A stretch of 64,000 nucleotides of DNA from Bidens hawaiensis (taxonomy: Eukaryota > Streptophyta > Magnoliopsida > Asterales > Asteraceae). This document shows, piece by piece, positions 10,398-23,509 of the stretch. Made by a program: the position numbers and the translations under genes. The notes under the pieces were generated by a model. That model ran no database searches. It saw nothing but the letters and a program-made list of their open reading frames with translations, and was not told the DNA's origin. Every line of letters begins with the position of its first letter. The first letter of the stretch is position 1. The stretch spans positions 46,079 to 110,078 of the forward strand of contig JAIQDT010001740.1 of assembly GCA_021521415.1 (NCBI GenBank), in the 5' to 3' direction.

Positions 10398-13300
10398 TCA
10401 GTCACTCGAGTTTGCAATCCCAACCAAATTAAGCATATTACGGTCTTCTTTAAATCTTTCGAGCACGGTACCTTTTAGACCATTTTGCTTTTCTTGTTGA
10501 GCTCCCTTTAATACGATTCCCCAACATTCTATCACGTCAGGGTATATATGGTTGTTATTTGACAGGCACGGGTTATTGAAGGTGGGACCCGTGAAAGTGT
10601 GACCGCTATCAAAGTTTGATGAAATAAACAAGTTGAAATGACCTGCACGCCCTCCAAAACCAATGCCATTCGGGATGCTGTCTGAGCTGAAATTTACAGC
10701 ACACTGCATATAGGAACAAAGATATTGTGACGTTGTCATTAACCAATTAATTTAGGCATCTAAAAATAAGCTCGTTTAACAAACGACCCAGGGCTTCATA
10801 AAGCGACCCTGAATGTTATTTATATAGATAAGATGAATTTGTTTAATGTAACAAATGTATATTTAAGCCAGTGAACGAACCGACAGTGAAGTTAAGCGGG
10901 AAGTTCGTTTATGACCGTTAATTTAGTGAGCAACGTATACGACAAAAGTTTTTGTTCATTTATGTTCGTCAACGTTCATTCATTTATGTTCGTTAATAAT
11001 TTAATTAAACTTTTTATGCACAATACAAAGTGTAGTTTTAATAACTTTTTAGCCCAACACATTGTTGATTTGTTCACATTTACTATTAATTTACTATTAA
11101 TTGATTTTAGATAAGTTATGTTTGTTCATCTGTGTTCACATTTACTATTAACTTTTCAGCCCATGAACCGTTCTGCTATGTTGTCAATGAACAAACAAGT
11201 TCATTTTCTTAACGAACGAACACGGACAAGAAAACCCCGTCCATTAATGTCCGTGATCGATCGTTGGCTCGTTTGAAGTTAAAGAGAAAACAAGAACATG
11301 CTCTATTCGTGTTCCTTTACAAGCCTATATATATATGTCATTATAAAAATAATAATATGTATAATGAGATTATACATCACTAAAATAAGGGGTATTATGT
11401 TATATATAAAATTATAAATATAAGTATATATAGAAAAAAAAAATATGTGTATGCAAATAAACAAGCCTAGGTTGAGCTTTAAAAATTTGAGAGGAGCCAG
11501 CTCTTAATGGAGCTCGAGCTTTAAAACTCTCACGAACTTAGCCGAAGTTTTGGAAATAAAACTCGAAGCAAGCCGAGCTGAGCTCAAGCTCTGTAAAGCA
11601 AAACGAGGTAAGCTCAAGCTCTGTAAAGCTAAACGAGGCAAGCTCAAGCTCTCTTCTCCACTATTAAAGATCATTTTAATGGTAACATTAACCAAAAAAT
11701 CATACTTACCCATTGTATATTGTTGTTAGCACCAGTGGGTCGATATATCGATGCTTTAGGGTATAGCTGAAATAAGAAAGATTTCATGTCACCATAAAAG
11801 TCAGCATGTCTTTCCCAAGGCTGAGAAGCATAACCTCCATATATATAGCCTTCCTTGTCCTTAATAATCAACACAGTCGGCCCTTCAGCGTTTCTGCAAA
11901 TCAAGTAACATAACAGCATGTGTTCATAAATAATAATTTATAACGGTTGATAGAAATGAACTTGAGCAAGTAAGCTACCCACGAAATATTGCCCAAAAAC
12001 GTGTTGAAACTTAATCCGTTGAGTGAACTATGATACAAAAGTTTCCATTCACTTAATTCTTGATGTGAAAGCGCTCCTCCTATAAGCCAAGCATATTCTT
12101 CCTTTAATAACAGCATATTGTAATCAATGTGTTCTTGGTGGGTCAGATTGGGAACTTGAGAATCTGATAAATGGAATAATTATACATAAAGGTGATGATA
12201 TATTATAATATTAGTAAACAATATGTCGTTATTGGAAAATAAGTACTTGAAGAAGAGGGCTTTAGCAAGCTTGTGAGGAACTTTCTCGCAGATGGAACAA
12301 GATGTAACCAGCTTCTGAAATCCTCAAAAGACATACTTTTTTCAGAGTTTCCTTCACTATCTTTTGTAAAATTGGCAGCATCAAGGAATATGTTAACCGG
12401 CTTATGACTGGATGATGAAGATTCATCTTCTTTTTGAGATGATATAGTATCTAGTATTCCGCTTATAACAGCTTCCAAGTCAGACCTGCAAATCAATGCC
12501 GAAAAGCAACGACTGTTAATACCATTGCATGAGAATAATCATAAAAGGACGATAAGACTTGAAATCCATTTACCTCACTAAACTGCCATCACCATCAATG
12601 TCACATAGTTGATAAAGAAATTCATCAATCTCAACTTTAGTTCCTTTTTCATAAGTTCCCTGAATTTGCATTCAAACAATAGGTTATGAAATTCTCTATA
12701 ACTACCAAAGTTTGAGCATCAGATCCTTGGAAGTTAATAAGTTTATTAAATTATACCAAACTGGGCAAAATCTAACGTATAGACTATAGACAGACAGTTA
12801 TCGAGCCAGAGCTCGAGCCTTCTATGGGAAGCTCGTTTAGGTTCGTCCAACCTTAACAGGCCTTGTCCGATTTTGAATTCAACCTATTTTGGACCTCTAT
12901 GTATTAATTTCACACTGCATAGCTGAGCTCAAGCCAAGCTTTGGCTTGTTTAAGGTCCTACACGAGCTCGAGCAGAGCTTAGGCTCATTTAAGGTTTTTC
13001 ACAGTATATAAATAGAAATAATTAAAAACATATATAAACTAAGAAATACATAAACGAGCCAAGCCTGAACTTGAAAAAACGATTCGCAAGCCGAGCTCAA
13101 GCTTTAGAAAAGGAGCTTAAATCAAGCCAAGCTTGAGCTCGAGCTCTCGTAGCTGAAAACAAGCCGAGCTCGAGCCTAATGAAGCTCTGACTTGTCTCGT
13201 TTACATCTAGTATAATAACAGACACAGATAACGTAACATACTTTAGCAATCACGAGGTCTTCAAATGTGAGTTGTTGGTCCTTCCGATTTTGTGTAACTA

Positions 13301-14019
13301 AATCAAACAATCTATCTCCAAGAGGACCTTTAATTCCAGTATACACCTAACAATACGTAACGATTTGTCAATACTAACCGGCATAGGTCTTCCAAAACCT
13401 AACAATCAATTAACAGCGAAAACAAGCCGAGCTACTCGAGATCGGAACAATAAAAAAATTCGAAACGAGTTGAGCTTTTTCAAGGTCGAGCCTCAAATAA
13501 AGTTGTTTTAGTTATTGAGTCCAGGCTCAAGCCTTGTATGGGAAGTTCAATTAGGCTAGTTGAGCTTAAAGAGCCTTGTGTATTTTAAGTTTTACCTCTT
13601 TTGGAGTTCTATGTTTTAAATTCACACCACACAGCCAAGCTCGAGCTGAGCTTTCGCTTGTTTAAGGTACTACGTGCGGTTTTTCTCAAAGTACATAAGA
13701 ACGCATATAAATAAATTAATAAATAATAAATGAGCCGAGCTGGAGCTTTAGAAAAAGAGCCAAGCTCTGCCTTACACAGATGAAATTAGGGAAGAAACTG
13801 AAACCTTGAATACGGAGAAGGAGACGTATTTACCGCCGCTTTGAGACTGAGCGGCGAGTGAATCGAACAACGATTTAAGGTCATCCAGCTCCTTCTGAGA
13901 GAACAATCTGTGAAATTAAATTATTATTATTAATAACAAACAATACATCAAGTAATAATAACTTACCTGGTGGCGGAAGTGAAACGAGGATCGGCGGCAG
14001 GTGACTGAGCGTTTCCCAT
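10398..14019 (-). CDS. TLDc-domain protein, eight exons
   Basis: Host gene, joined from GT-AG exons at 13,967-14,019, 13,805-13,907, 13,242-13,346, 12,574-12,659, 12,247-12,485, 11,983-12,163, 11,710-11,893 and 10,398-10,703. They keep frame throughout and give 418 codons plus stop, close to the roughly 420 residues I recall for Arabidopsis At5g06260. The product starts MGNAQSPAADPRF (MGN could be a myristoylation signal). It has helical EF-hand-like segments including a DxDGDGS loop (DIDGDGSLVR, exon 4), then the TLDc fold in exons 6-8: KEEYAWLIGGALSHQ, LIIKDKEGYIYGGYASQPW, GFGGRAGHFNLFIS, YPDVIECWGIV. It ends FKEDRNMLNLVGIANSSD. TLDc proteins are linked to oxidative-stress protection and, in animals and yeast, to V-ATPase regulation; the plant role is not established. 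Introns 2, 3 and 7 carry transposon debris. The coding frame is intact, so the gene is probably functional. Confidence 0.93.
10704..11709. other. Last intron of the TLDc gene, filled with repeat debris
   Basis: A 1,006-bp intron. The part near 10,880-11,320 is rich in GTTCGTTTATGTTCGTTAA-type motifs on both strands, the look of an eroded hAT element. The part at 11,465-11,660 carries repeated AAGCTCAAGCTCTGTAAAGC blocks. No splice-competent exon is evident inside it. Confidence 0.6.
12770..13215. mobile_element. Eroded hAT-like MITE in intron 3 of the TLDc gene
   Basis: Dense GAGCTCGAGC/AGCCGAGCTC motifs on both strands between the splice sites of intron 3 (12,660-13,241). The right edge (CTCGTTTACATCTAG) resembles the TAGATGTAAACGAG end of plant hAT MITEs. 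The left end is degraded. ACAGACAG and ACAGACAC lie on the two sides, a possible mutated 8-bp duplication. Confidence 0.5.
13385..13790. mobile_element. Second eroded GAGCTCGAGC-type repeat in intron 2
   Basis: Intron 2 (13,347-13,804) carries another copy of the same repeat family (AACAAGCCGAGCT, GGCTCAAGCCTTGTATGGGAAG, ATGAGCCGAGCTGGAGC). The intron-3 copy shares blocks such as TATGGGAAG and GAGCC. Ends and target duplication could not be defined. Confidence 0.45.
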
Positions 14020-14917
14020 ATTATTACCGGCAGTGATTGACGGTTTACGGGAGGTGAATGTTTATACAACGGACGTTGGCTCATCGGGTTACGAACAGGT
14101 GTTTGTAGGGGAAACTCATTTTTTAGATCTGAAATTGCTTACGTGTAATGGTAATGATCTAGAATTACTACATTTTTAACTTCAAAACTTTTTTTGTTTG
14201 GTATAGTTATATGATTAGTCTTGAGATAATGGGACACATGTAATTTGCATCATGAACTACTAGATTTTTAACTTTCACACGTATTTGAACCTTCAATTTC
14301 ATGCTGGTGATTTCTTTCTCTCTTTTTTAACATGCTTCTCACCTTAAATCCAATAAATCCTACACTTCTAACTATTTAAATTTAGTATAATCTAGCATTT
14401 GTGGATGGGCAATCAACTAAACACCATATCATTAGGTGGCCCTTCCAAAAGAAAATTGTGGTTTAGGAATATTGAAACTTAGGGGGGGTGTGGTCCGTGG
14501 AATTCGTCAGAATTGAAATTGAAATTTGAAGAATTCATTGAAAATCCATAATGTATTTGGTTGTTACATTAATGTATGGAATTGGAATATAAGGTTATCT
14601 AAAAAGACAAAACTACCCATTGTATTTAAAAAAAATATAATTAAAAATTCAAACTAAAATTTGCCCTCATAGATCTGCATTAACTTCGTCATAATTCCTC
14701 CTTCGTCGACTGCTACCATAACTGCCGGAACCTCTGTCAACTTTGCTCTCAAGAGCCACGAAAACCTATGACGAGACGTACAAGTTTGTGGCGGCGGAGG
14801 TGGAGAGTGTTGTTAGAGGAAAGGTTAGTGACGCCAGCGTTAACGACGATTAGTTGGATCATATTTCAGATGAGAATGAGAATGGGGTTGCATTGAGGAG
14901 ACGAACTTTTTAATGAT
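14020..14917. other. Upstream region of the TLDc gene
   Basis: About 900 bp between the TLDc start codon and the nested retrotransposon stack. It should hold the TLDc promoter, but I see no clear TATA box. From 14,490 (GGGGGGTGTGG, then repeated GAATT/AATTC-rich sequence) it looks like the end of a degraded DNA transposon, with no second end recognised. Confidence 0.4.
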
Positions 14918-15297
14918 TAAGGTGTAAGGCCCCGCTATCGGTACCTCACATTTGGATGTTGGATTTACTCATTAACATAGTTCTAATCATTAGAGTTAAT
15001 AAAAACATTCGCGGAAATAAAAACATTCATATAACGTTACATAACTTGTCTTCAACAAACATCTTTGTCTTTTAAAATAAACAAAACATTAAACATAAAC
15101 TGATAAACGTCTCGAGTCTTCCGATGCCAGCCTCTTATTCAATGCCACGTGTTCCCCTCAAGCGAGCTGCCTCATCCTACTCATCTGCGTGCATACTAAA
15201 AGTCAGCTACGCTAAGTGAGTTCTAGTTAATCACATATCATACTTTACATACATACTTACAAACTTTCATAATTCAATTTCTACTTTAATTTATTCT

Positions 15298-15480
15298 ATT
15301 CTGCCTCGGATATTATTAGGGTCCGGTCCCTTTTTCTGCCTTGGATAGTATTAGGGTCCAGTCCCTTTTCTGCCATGGATATTATTAGGGTCAAGTCCCT
15401 TTTCTGCCTCGAGATTATTAAAGGGCTTGATCACTTTTCTGCCTTGGATATTATTAGGGTTCAGTCCCTTTTCTACCTTT
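15298..15480. repeat. Five degenerate 40-bp tandem repeats
   Basis: Units of the form TTCTGCCTCGGATATTATTA followed by GGGTCCGGTCCCTTT, with substitutions between copies. They lie inside the outer solo LTR, on the promoter-distal side when read from the minus strand. Confidence 0.8.
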
Positions 15481-16261
15481 CTATCTCTTACATTCATTCA
15501 TAACATACATACATATCATTCATAGTTCATACATAACCTTATAACTTGACAGTACGTGCAATATCCGAAGATCGTTCACGTACCGACAAGTAATCATTCT
15601 TACCTTTCATATAATCACATAAAGCATACACTTATCACATAGGATAAATGTATTAACAATCACATCGAGTATGCACACAGCCCCGAAAACATAACATAGA
15701 AATGGGCTAGAAACTCACCAGGATCCTGTTCCTTTCTCCGTTTATTGTAATTCCCTTCTTTAATTGTGTCCTGCTAACTGTATATATGGTACATGTATTA
15801 ATATATGTGCTAAGTCTGGAGTAATCTATGGGCGTTGTATTAGATCACTTTATACTTAGATTATTTATATAAATCCTAAGGTATACGACTTTTAAATTAT
15901 TAAATGTTCATTTTTCTTTCTTTAATATTGTATTAGTAATATAGGACTTTTAGATTATCCTAATATTATCTTTCCATGTCAAAACCCTAATCACTTTAGC
16001 ATTTCTTTTCTTTTTCTCGACTCGGGTCTTATTGTAAGCGAGTTAGGATGGTCTCCAGCTTCGATCAAAAAGTTTTAGCTAGGCCCAAGTGATTGAGTGT
16101 AAGGAGTAATAAGGCTTGGGTTTGGGCTTGGCTAAGCTTGGGTTTGTATTTGGGCTTGTCCTTGGGCCGGGTTTTGATAACACAGGCCCAACTCCTCCTC
16201 AATAACATCAGCCGTCCTTCACCTTCCGTCTATATTTTGTTCATATCTCAGCCACTCCAAG

Positions 16262-18204
16262 TGTGACATCTGCCCTGATCCGACCCGACCCAGGTACCCG
16301 TTTCTCTGACCCGATCTCTTTCTTTTATGATTTAGTATTTATACTTTATTTTTAATGTATTTTCCTTCCCGCCTTTCGTTTCCTTCCCGCTGTCCCGTCC
16401 CTCTCCTCTCTTTCCGCCTTCTTTTCCCTCTTGTCGCCGTCCCGCCCTTACGCCTTGTTTCCCTCTTTCTTCTAACTCTTTGCTTGTCCTTTGTTCCTTC
16501 CCGCCTAAGGTTGTCTGGGCAGCTTCACGCGCCAGACTCCTTACAAGGAAGCCTGCGTGAAGACCATCTGTTCCTGCGATACGCGAGACGAACGCTTCCC
16601 GCGACGCGCTAAGGATTTGTAGTTCCCTCGACGCGCGAAGAATTATAGTTCTTCCCGCAGCGCGCTAGGAATCTTAGTTCCTCCCGCGGCGCGCTAAGAA
16701 ATGTGGTTCTTCCCGCAGTGCGCATGGAAATATAGTTCTTTCCGCGACGCGTTAAGGTTGTTTTTGTCTGCCTTCGCGCTCGCGCTCTCTTGACCTTCTG
16801 TGTCTGCCTTCGCGCCTTAGCCTTCTCGCGTTAAACCCTTTGAGTTTTCTTCTGTGTCTGCCTTCGCGCTAGCCGTTGCTTTTGAGTTGTCTTATCTTTT
16901 GAGCTGTTGACCTAATCTGCTTTATGTCTGAAAAGTTACTTTCGGCGCAGCATGCGTACCAACCCCATTGGTTGACAGATAAAGTGACTGACATAATCTT
17001 TTGAGATCTGCTTTTGCCATGCTTGACCAGTACCTTTATCTGACCCGCCCATGCTTTTTACTGTTCCCTGACAGCTTTATCTTGCCTCTGCAGCTGCCAT
17101 ATCTTCCATATCTTTTGCTTTTTGATATCTTTTGCTTGATCCTGTTAAAGATCTTTTCCCCTTTTTCTGGATTTGTGTCTCCTAGGGTTTTCCTATAAAT
17201 AATAATAATATTTTCATAACACATCACACACAAACACTTAATCTCTCCTGTTCTCTTGCTCCTTGCTCTCTCTGCCGTCTTCCTCTCCTGCCTCCGTCTT
17301 CCTCCCTGTTCTTCCCTGCTTTTCCGGTAATATATATATATTATATAATAATTTACTTATTAATTATGCTAACTTATAATCAAGACTTAAAACAGATCAT
17401 TAAAACAATAATCTTATTTATAGGTTAACTTGTGCTTGTTTAAAGTTGGTTCTTGCTTTATCTTACACCGCATCGTTTATCAAGTGAGTTATCTCGTATC
17501 TAATCCCTTTTTATTTTAAATGCTTTGGGATGTTCATGTGTTCATACAAAACTTGAGTCTTAAACTGTTTATGAACTTTAGTCGCGCAGTATCCCATGTG
17601 TTGAGGACGTAGACTTGGCTGTTTATTTGTATGTGTGGATCATTAACCGTATGGACGGTCTATTCCGCAGTTTTCATGGTACCATTAGATGAACACGGGA
17701 GAACATTCGTTTATGATTTTCTCTTTTGTTTACACATGCACAGTTAGTCTTGTTTGTGAGCTCAATTGTGAGCACTGGCAGTCTTGTCACTTAGAGTTGG
17801 TCCCGATCAGATTACACCCTTGTTGAAAACCAGACATACACATGTTGCGCGCAGATTTATTGTTATCTATGTATTGTATTAAACTTGATTTCTCACCAAC
17901 ACGCAAGTGTTTGACGTTTATTTTAACACATGTTCAGGTTTGCAGTAGCTGTTTTGGAGCTTGTGGACACGTAGGACGTTTTTACTTTTGGACCTAGAAT
18001 TAAAATGTATCAGGACAAGTTAATGATGTTTGAATGTTATAATTTATAATATATTGATTTATGTTTGATTTATGTTCTTTATTTTCCCCGCTGCGCGTGC
18101 GCGATAAAATGTGTATTAATAAATATTGACACCAATAGTGTCACGAGTAATGAAACAATATGTGGCGCCCCGATGTATAATCCGCCTTTGGTCGGGGTGT
18201 TACA
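16262..18204 (+). repeat. 5' LTR of the Tekay element
   Basis: Starts TGTGACATCTGCCC and ends GGTCGGGGTGTTACA, so TG...CA bounded. CG-rich in its first 700 bases (repeated GCGACGCGC and TCTGCCTTCGCGC blocks). A TATA-like CCTATAAATAATAATA lies near 17,191-17,206, placing the probable transcription start a little downstream. Open frames at 16,355-16,612 and 17,001-17,198 recur in the 3' LTR and are not genes. Confidence 0.97.
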
Positions 18205-18858
18205 GATTGGTATCAGAGCTCGTTGACTTTAGGATAGGTGGTTAGACGTAACGGCCTAGAATACCTAAGAGTCCCTTCTCGCGCATGAGAGAAATCTCAT
18301 GTTTGCGCGCTTATTGTTAATTACTCGTTATTTATGAATGTGCTCGCACTTGCGCAGTATATGATTTTATGTTTTATTTCGCGATATTTCGATTTTGGCT
18401 GAATTTCGATTTTTATTGATTTTACTTACATATTCGTTTGTGGGATTTGAAAATCCGAAAAGTCATGGTGATACATGAATAGTTGATTTTCAATTTCCAT
18501 TTACGATTATGTTCTGAGGTTGGAGACTTGAAAAGTCATGGTGATACATGAATTGTCAACCTCCAATACTCATTTTCTTGTATATTTTATATTGAAGATT
18601 GGAAAGTCATGGTGATACATGAATCGTCAATCTCCAATACTCGTTTACTCGTATATTTTAAATTGGGAATTCGGAAAGTCATGGTGATGCATGAATTGTC
18701 GATTTCTGATTCGAATTTGTTACCTTTATTAAGTCTGCATTTTGGGTCATTTATTTTACTTTAACTTTTGATAGCATCTAACTCCGTGAAACCAAGCTTT
18801 ATAAAGTTATACTTTGCGATAAAACCAAGATATTAACTAAAATTAAAACTTTTATAGA
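18205..18858 (+). other. Tekay leader with four short direct repeats
   Basis: Untranslated leader between LTR and gag. It contains four near-identical copies of GAAAAGTCATGGTGATACAT (near 18,457, 18,528, 18,600 and 18,676), each followed by GAATNGT and a TC-rich stretch. Spacing is about 70-75 bases. Such leader repeats could fold or bind Gag for packaging, which is inference. Confidence 0.75.
18208..18219 (+). promoter_or_regulatory. Primer-binding site, initiator tRNA-Met type
   Basis: TGGTATCAGAGC, complementary to the 3' end of initiator tRNA-Met, three bases after the 5' LTR. It primes minus-strand DNA synthesis in most plant chromoviruses. Confidence 0.95.
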
Positions 18859-21800
18859 ATGCCTCCGCTATCTCGCCGATTTCAGAGAAGAGAAGCCTCG
18901 CGCATGCGTAGACAGCAACGTTCCCAGGAAATGGCCGCCGCAATAGCCCAAGCTTTGAGCCAAAACAATACCAATACCTCGAGTTATAACATTAAGTCCT
19001 TTAACGCGGGTAACCCTCCAAAGTTCACAGGTCTTGAAGGAGCCACCGTGATGCTCCAATGGCTCGAAAAGATTGAAAACACTTTCCTCCATACCCAATG
19101 CCCCTCAGACAGACGAACCCTATATGCTTCCAGTGTCCTGGAATCCAGAGCGCTTACATGGTGGAATGGAGTAGCTCATGCGCGTGGCGCAGAGGCTGCT
19201 TCTAGCATGACATGGGAGGAATTCAAGGAAATTCTTACGCGAGAATTCTGCCCTCCCAACGAAGTTAAGCGCCTGGAGGAAGAATTCTGGAACTTGAAGC
19301 AATACAGTGGCGAAGCGCGCGAGTACGCGACGTGCTTCCACGAGCTAAGCTTACTGGTCCCTCACCTTGTTACCCCTTCACGCCGAGCAATCGAGAAATT
19401 CCTTGGGGGTCTCCCCATGGAAATTCAAGATTCTGTATGGGCCAGAAACCCAGTTACCCTCTCTGACGCCATCGAGTTGGCCGCTGTGCTCAGCGACAAC
19501 CATGTCAGAGCAGGAACCCTGTTCCTGCGGGGAACTGAGAAGACCAAACTCACCAAGACTGCCCCTGAACCAACAGAAACCAAACCAGAACCCTCAAACC
19601 GTAACAACCTCAAGCGCAGGCGCAAGGCCTATGCGCTTACCAACCCGCCCATTGTCCAGCAACCCGCATACCAACCCCCAGTTTACGCGCCTAACCCACT
19701 GTCAACCTACCCAGCACCTCCTGCAGTCCATAACTATGCCTTAACCAATCCAGCACTCCCTGCCCCGCCTCCTAAGAAACCTTACACAGGAAACCATCCC
19801 TTTTGCCCAACCTGTAGACTCCACCACCCACCTCAAGTCCCATGTCGACTTTGTACCCGATGTGGCCGCGCTGGTCACCTTGCAGAAAACTGTAGAGTCC
19901 CTCTCGCCAACCCAATTGCGCCAACACCACCAGTCTACCCGCAGAACCCACAACCAACCTACCAAAACCCACGACCCAGATCGTGCTTTAACTGCGGTGA
20001 TCCCAGTCATTTCCGGAACGCGTGCCCGAGACTACAAGTGCAAATCACACAGGCGAATCCGGTGAACCAGATTTCAAACCAAGTGACGCGTGGACGAGCT
20101 TTTAATATAACCGCGCACCAAGCGCAAGCGAATAATGACGTAGTTAATGGTACATTTTTGCTTAACGGATTTTATGCTTCGGTACTTTTTGATACTGGCG
20201 CCGATCGAAGTTTTATTTCTCGCGCCTTCGAGCAGAAGCTTGCGCGACCGCGCAACGATTTAAAAGAAGATTTTTCAGTTGAATTGGCTAATGGTGAAAT
20301 TATTTTAATTAACTCAGTGATTAAAGATTGTACGCTTAATCTTAACGAAAACGATTTTCTGATCGACCTCATCCCTATGCCTCTTGGAAGCTTTGATGTT
20401 ATCATTGGTATGGACTGGCTCTCGAAGAATCGCGCCGAAGTTATTTGCGCCAAGAAATTGATTCGAATACCTCGAGAAAATGGTGATCTTCATATTTACG
20501 GCGAAAAACCCTCCAGTGGTCTTAAACTTATGTCTTGCGCCGAAGCCCAAAGGCTCATGCGGAAGAAGTATATTGCATTCCTAGGCCATGTGGTTAAGCC
20601 TGCTGAAGAGAAGAAGCTTCGCGATATCCCTGTTGTGCGTGATTTCCCTGAAGTTTTTCCTGATGATCTTCCTGGTATCCCTCCCGCTCGTGAAGTCGAG
20701 TTCCGTATTGATCTTGTCCCTGGTGCTTCCCCCGTAGCTAAATCTCCTTATCGTCTTGCACCCGCTGAGATGCAAGAATTGGCCAGCCAACTTCAAGAGT
20801 TGACTGCTAAAGGATTCATTCGCCCTAGCTCTTCGCCCTGGGGTGCTCCGGTGTTGTTCGTTAAAAAGAAAGATGGATCGTTTCGCATGTGTATTGATTA
20901 CCGCGAGTTGAACAAACTCACCATTAAAAACCGGTATCCCTTACCGCGTATTGACGACCTCTTTGATCAACTCCAAGGTGCCTCTTGTTTCTCGAAGATT
21001 GATCTCCGCTCTGGCTATCATCAGTTGCGCATCCGCGATGAAGATGTTCCGAAAACTGCTTTTCGAACTCGTTATGGCCATTTTGAATTCTTGGTCATGT
21101 CCTTCGGTTTAACCAACGCACCCGCCGTTTTCATGGATCTAATGAATCGGGTGTGTAGGCCTTTCTTGGATAAATTCGTGATTGTGTTTATCGATGATGT
21201 TCTGGTGTATTCTAAGACCAAGGCCGAGCACGAGCAACATCTTCGGTTGGTGTTGCAAAAGCTTAGAGCTGAGCAACTCTATGCTAAGCTTTCCAAGTGT
21301 GAATTCTGGTCTGATGAAGTACAGTTTCTTGGTCATGTTGTTAACAAGGTGGGTATTCATGTCGACCCATCCAAGATTGAAGCAATCAAGAACTGGATTA
21401 CGCCATCCTCTCCTTCTGAGATCCGTTCCTTTCTGGGCTTAGCTGGTTATTACCGGCGCTTCATTTCGAACTTCTCGAAGATCGCTTTGCCTTTAACAGC
21501 TCTGACGCACAAAGGTAAACCGTATATTTGGGGCTCGAAGCAAGAAGAAGCCTTTCTGACGCTCAAGCGTCTGTTGTGTGAAGCTCCTGTTCTTGCGCTA
21601 CCTGAGGGTAATGATGATTTTGTCGTGTATTGCGATGCATCCAACCAAGGTCTCGGTTGTGTTCTTATGCAACGAGGCAAGGTTATCGCTTACGCATCAA
21701 GGCAACTTAAGGTTCACGAAAAGAATTATACGACTCACGACCTCGAACTTGGTGCAGTTGTTTTTGCCTTGAAGATCTGGAGACACTACCTCTATGGTAC

Positions 21801-23475
21801 TAAGTGTATCCTCTACACTGACCATAAAAGCCTTCAGCATATCTTTGATCAGAAGGAACTTAACATGAGACAACGCCGATGGAACGAACTCATCAGCGAT
21901 TACGATTGTGAGATCCGGTATCATCCTGGTAAGGCTAATGTGGTAGCCGATGCGCTCAGCCGAAAACCCTGCCAACTTAACTGTATCTTGCCGCGCACCC
22001 AGCTTCACTTCGCGCCGATTCAAAGCAACCTTGAATCGCGTATTCGTGACGCGCAGCGCGCATCCATCAGTAATGGTAACCTTCGCGCCGAGTTAGCGTG
22101 TGGCGCGGAAGCGCATTTTGTCCCTAATCTGAGTGGAATTCTCTGCTATCTCAATCGCATCTGGATTCCCTTTGATGAGAATCTTCGCGCTGATATCCTG
22201 AGTGAAGCGCATAAATCTCGATATTCTATTCATCCTGGCGCTGATAAGATGTACAAGGATTTGCGCATTACTTATTGGTGGCCCGGTATGAAAAAGGATA
22301 TTGCTGTGTTCGTAGCTAAATGTCTGACTTGTTCTAAAGTAAAAGCTGAACACCAACGCCCATCTGGTTTGCTCGAACAACCAGAAATTCCTACGTGGAA
22401 ATGGGAATGTGTAGCGATGGACTTTATTACCAAGTTACCTTTGACAGCAAGCAAACATGATAGCATTTGGGTAATAGTGGATCGATTGACTAAGTCTGCT
22501 CACTTTCTGCCCATTCGTGAAAACTACCGGGTTGAGCAACTCGCGCAGCTTTATGTCAAGGAAATTGTCTGCCGCCATGGTACTCCTTTGAGCATCATAT
22601 CCGATCGCGATGGCCGTTTTATATCTCGCTTTTGGAAATCCCTCCAATCTGCGCTAGGAACTCGCTTGGACATGAGTACGGCGTATCATCCTCAGACTGA
22701 CGGTCAGTCTGAGCGAACTATTCAAACTCTTGAGGATATGCTCCGATCTTGTGTTCTTGATTTTGGAGGTAATTGGGATTCGCACCTGCCTTTGATCGAG
22801 TTCTCTTATAATAACAGCTATCATTCCAGTATCGGTATGGCCCCATTTGAAGCACTTTACGGTCGTAAGTGCCGCTCCCCGATTTGTTGGAGCGAAGTGG
22901 GTGAAGCTCAAATCACAGGACCCGAACTTGTTCAAGAGACAACCGATAAAATCGCCAAGATCCGTGATCATCTGCTGACTGCCAGAAGCCGACAGAAGAG
23001 TTACGCAGATCGTAGGCGAAAGCCTCTCGAATTTCAAGTTGGTGATCTTGTTCTCCTCAAAGTGTCGCCTTGGAAAGGTGTTGTCCGCTTTGGGAAGAAG
23101 GGTAAGCTTGCTCCTCGATATGTTGGTCCATTCAAGATTCTCGCGCGTGTGGGAAAAGTAGCCTACAGACTTGACCTGCCGCCCGCGCTCAGTAATGTGC
23201 ATCCAACATTCCATGTATCCAATCTCAAGAAGTGTTTAGCTGACGAGAACCTTCACATTCCACTTGATGAAGTTCAAGTTGATGAAACTATGCATTTTAT
23301 TGAGAAGCCTGTTGAGGTTATGGATCGCGAGGTTAAGCAAACCAAGCGCAGTCGTATCCCTATCGTGAAAGTTCGCTGGGAGTCCAAGCGCGGAGCCGAG
23401 TTTACATGGGAAAGGGAAGATCAAATGAAGATCAAGTACCCGCACCTGTTCTCTGCGCAACCTACTTCGAGATAA
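18859..23475 (+). CDS. Tekay Gag-Pol polyprotein, 1,538 aa, intact
   Basis: A single frame encodes the whole retrotransposon polyprotein. Gag fills the first 400 residues, with the retrotrans_gag core ([22 protein letters not shown]) and two zinc knuckles, a divergent one at C332 ([14 protein letters not shown]) and a standard one at C376 ([14 protein letters not shown]). Protease follows with DTGA at 445-448. RT runs from about 600, with FIDD at 777-780 (catalytic D779, D780). RNase H begins near D926 (YCDAS), with [15 protein letters not shown] and VVADALSRK. Integrase has an HHCC zinc region from about 1,115 and the DDE residues D1188, D1249 and E1285 (the last two 35 residues apart). The C-terminus has the GPY/F-type segment RYVGPFKIL and a chromodomain-like end from about 1,483 ([10 protein letters not shown]...TWERE...YPHLF). 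No stop or frame shift interrupts it. Shadow frames on both strands are not genes. Confidence 0.97.
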   Translation: MPPLSRRFQRREASRMRRQQRSQEMAAAIAQALSQNNTNTSSYNIKSFNAGNPPKFTGLEGATVMLQWLEKIENTFLHTQCPSDRRTLYASSVLESRALTWWNGVAHARGAEAASSMTWEEFKEILTREFCPPNEVKRLEEEFWNLKQYSGEAREYATCFHELSLLVPHLVTPSRRAIEKFLGGLPMEIQDSVWARNPVTLSDAIELAAVLSDNHVRAGTLFLRGTEKTKLTKTAPEPTETKPEPSNRNNLKRRRKAYALTNPPIVQQPAYQPPVYAPNPLSTYPAPPAVHNYALTNPALPAPPPKKPYTGNHPFCPTCRLHHPPQVPCRLCTRCGRAGHLAENCRVPLANPIAPTPPVYPQNPQPTYQNPRPRSCFNCGDPSHFRNACPRLQVQITQANPVNQISNQVTRGRAFNITAHQAQANNDVVNGTFLLNGFYASVLFDTGADRSFISRAFEQKLARPRNDLKEDFSVELANGEIILINSVIKDCTLNLNENDFLIDLIPMPLGSFDVIIGMDWLSKNRAEVICAKKLIRIPRENGDLHIYGEKPSSGLKLMSCAEAQRLMRKKYIAFLGHVVKPAEEKKLRDIPVVRDFPEVFPDDLPGIPPAREVEFRIDLVPGASPVAKSPYRLAPAEMQELASQLQELTAKGFIRPSSSPWGAPVLFVKKKDGSFRMCIDYRELNKLTIKNRYPLPRIDDLFDQLQGASCFSKIDLRSGYHQLRIRDEDVPKTAFRTRYGHFEFLVMSFGLTNAPAVFMDLMNRVCRPFLDKFVIVFIDDVLVYSKTKAEHEQHLRLVLQKLRAEQLYAKLSKCEFWSDEVQFLGHVVNKVGIHVDPSKIEAIKNWITPSSPSEIRSFLGLAGYYRRFISNFSKIALPLTALTHKGKPYIWGSKQEEAFLTLKRLLCEAPVLALPEGNDDFVVYCDASNQGLGCVLMQRGKVIAYASRQLKVHEKNYTTHDLELGAVVFALKIWRHYLYGTKCILYTDHKSLQHIFDQKELNMRQRRWNELISDYDCEIRYHPGKANVVADALSRKPCQLNCILPRTQLHFAPIQSNLESRIRDAQRASISNGNLRAELACGAEAHFVPNLSGILCYLNRIWIPFDENLRADILSEAHKSRYSIHPGADKMYKDLRITYWWPGMKKDIAVFVAKCLTCSKVKAEHQRPSGLLEQPEIPTWKWECVAMDFITKLPLTASKHDSIWVIVDRLTKSAHFLPIRENYRVEQLAQLYVKEIVCRHGTPLSIISDRDGRFISRFWKSLQSALGTRLDMSTAYHPQTDGQSERTIQTLEDMLRSCVLDFGGNWDSHLPLIEFSYNNSYHSSIGMAPFEALYGRKCRSPICWSEVGEAQITGPELVQETTDKIAKIRDHLLTARSRQKSYADRRRKPLEFQVGDLVLLKVSPWKGVVRFGKKGKLAPRYVGPFKILARVGKVAYRLDLPPALSNVHPTFHVSNLKKCLADENLHIPLDEVQVDETMHFIEKPVEVMDREVKQTKRSRIPIVKVRWESKRGAEFTWEREDQMKIKYPHLFSAQPTSR

Positions 23476-23496
23476 ATTTCGGGACGAAATTTCTTA

Positions 23497-23509
23497 AAGT
23501 AGGGGAGAC
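23497..23509 (+). promoter_or_regulatory. Polypurine tract of the Tekay element
   Basis: AAGTAGGGGAGAC lies immediately before the 3' LTR and about 20 bases after the polyprotein stop, the expected primer site for plus-strand synthesis. Confidence 0.9.

Noticed and set aside
18868..23460. Many open frames on the minus strand and in other frames of the Tekay element
   Set aside because: They are shadows of one intact polyprotein and have no domains.
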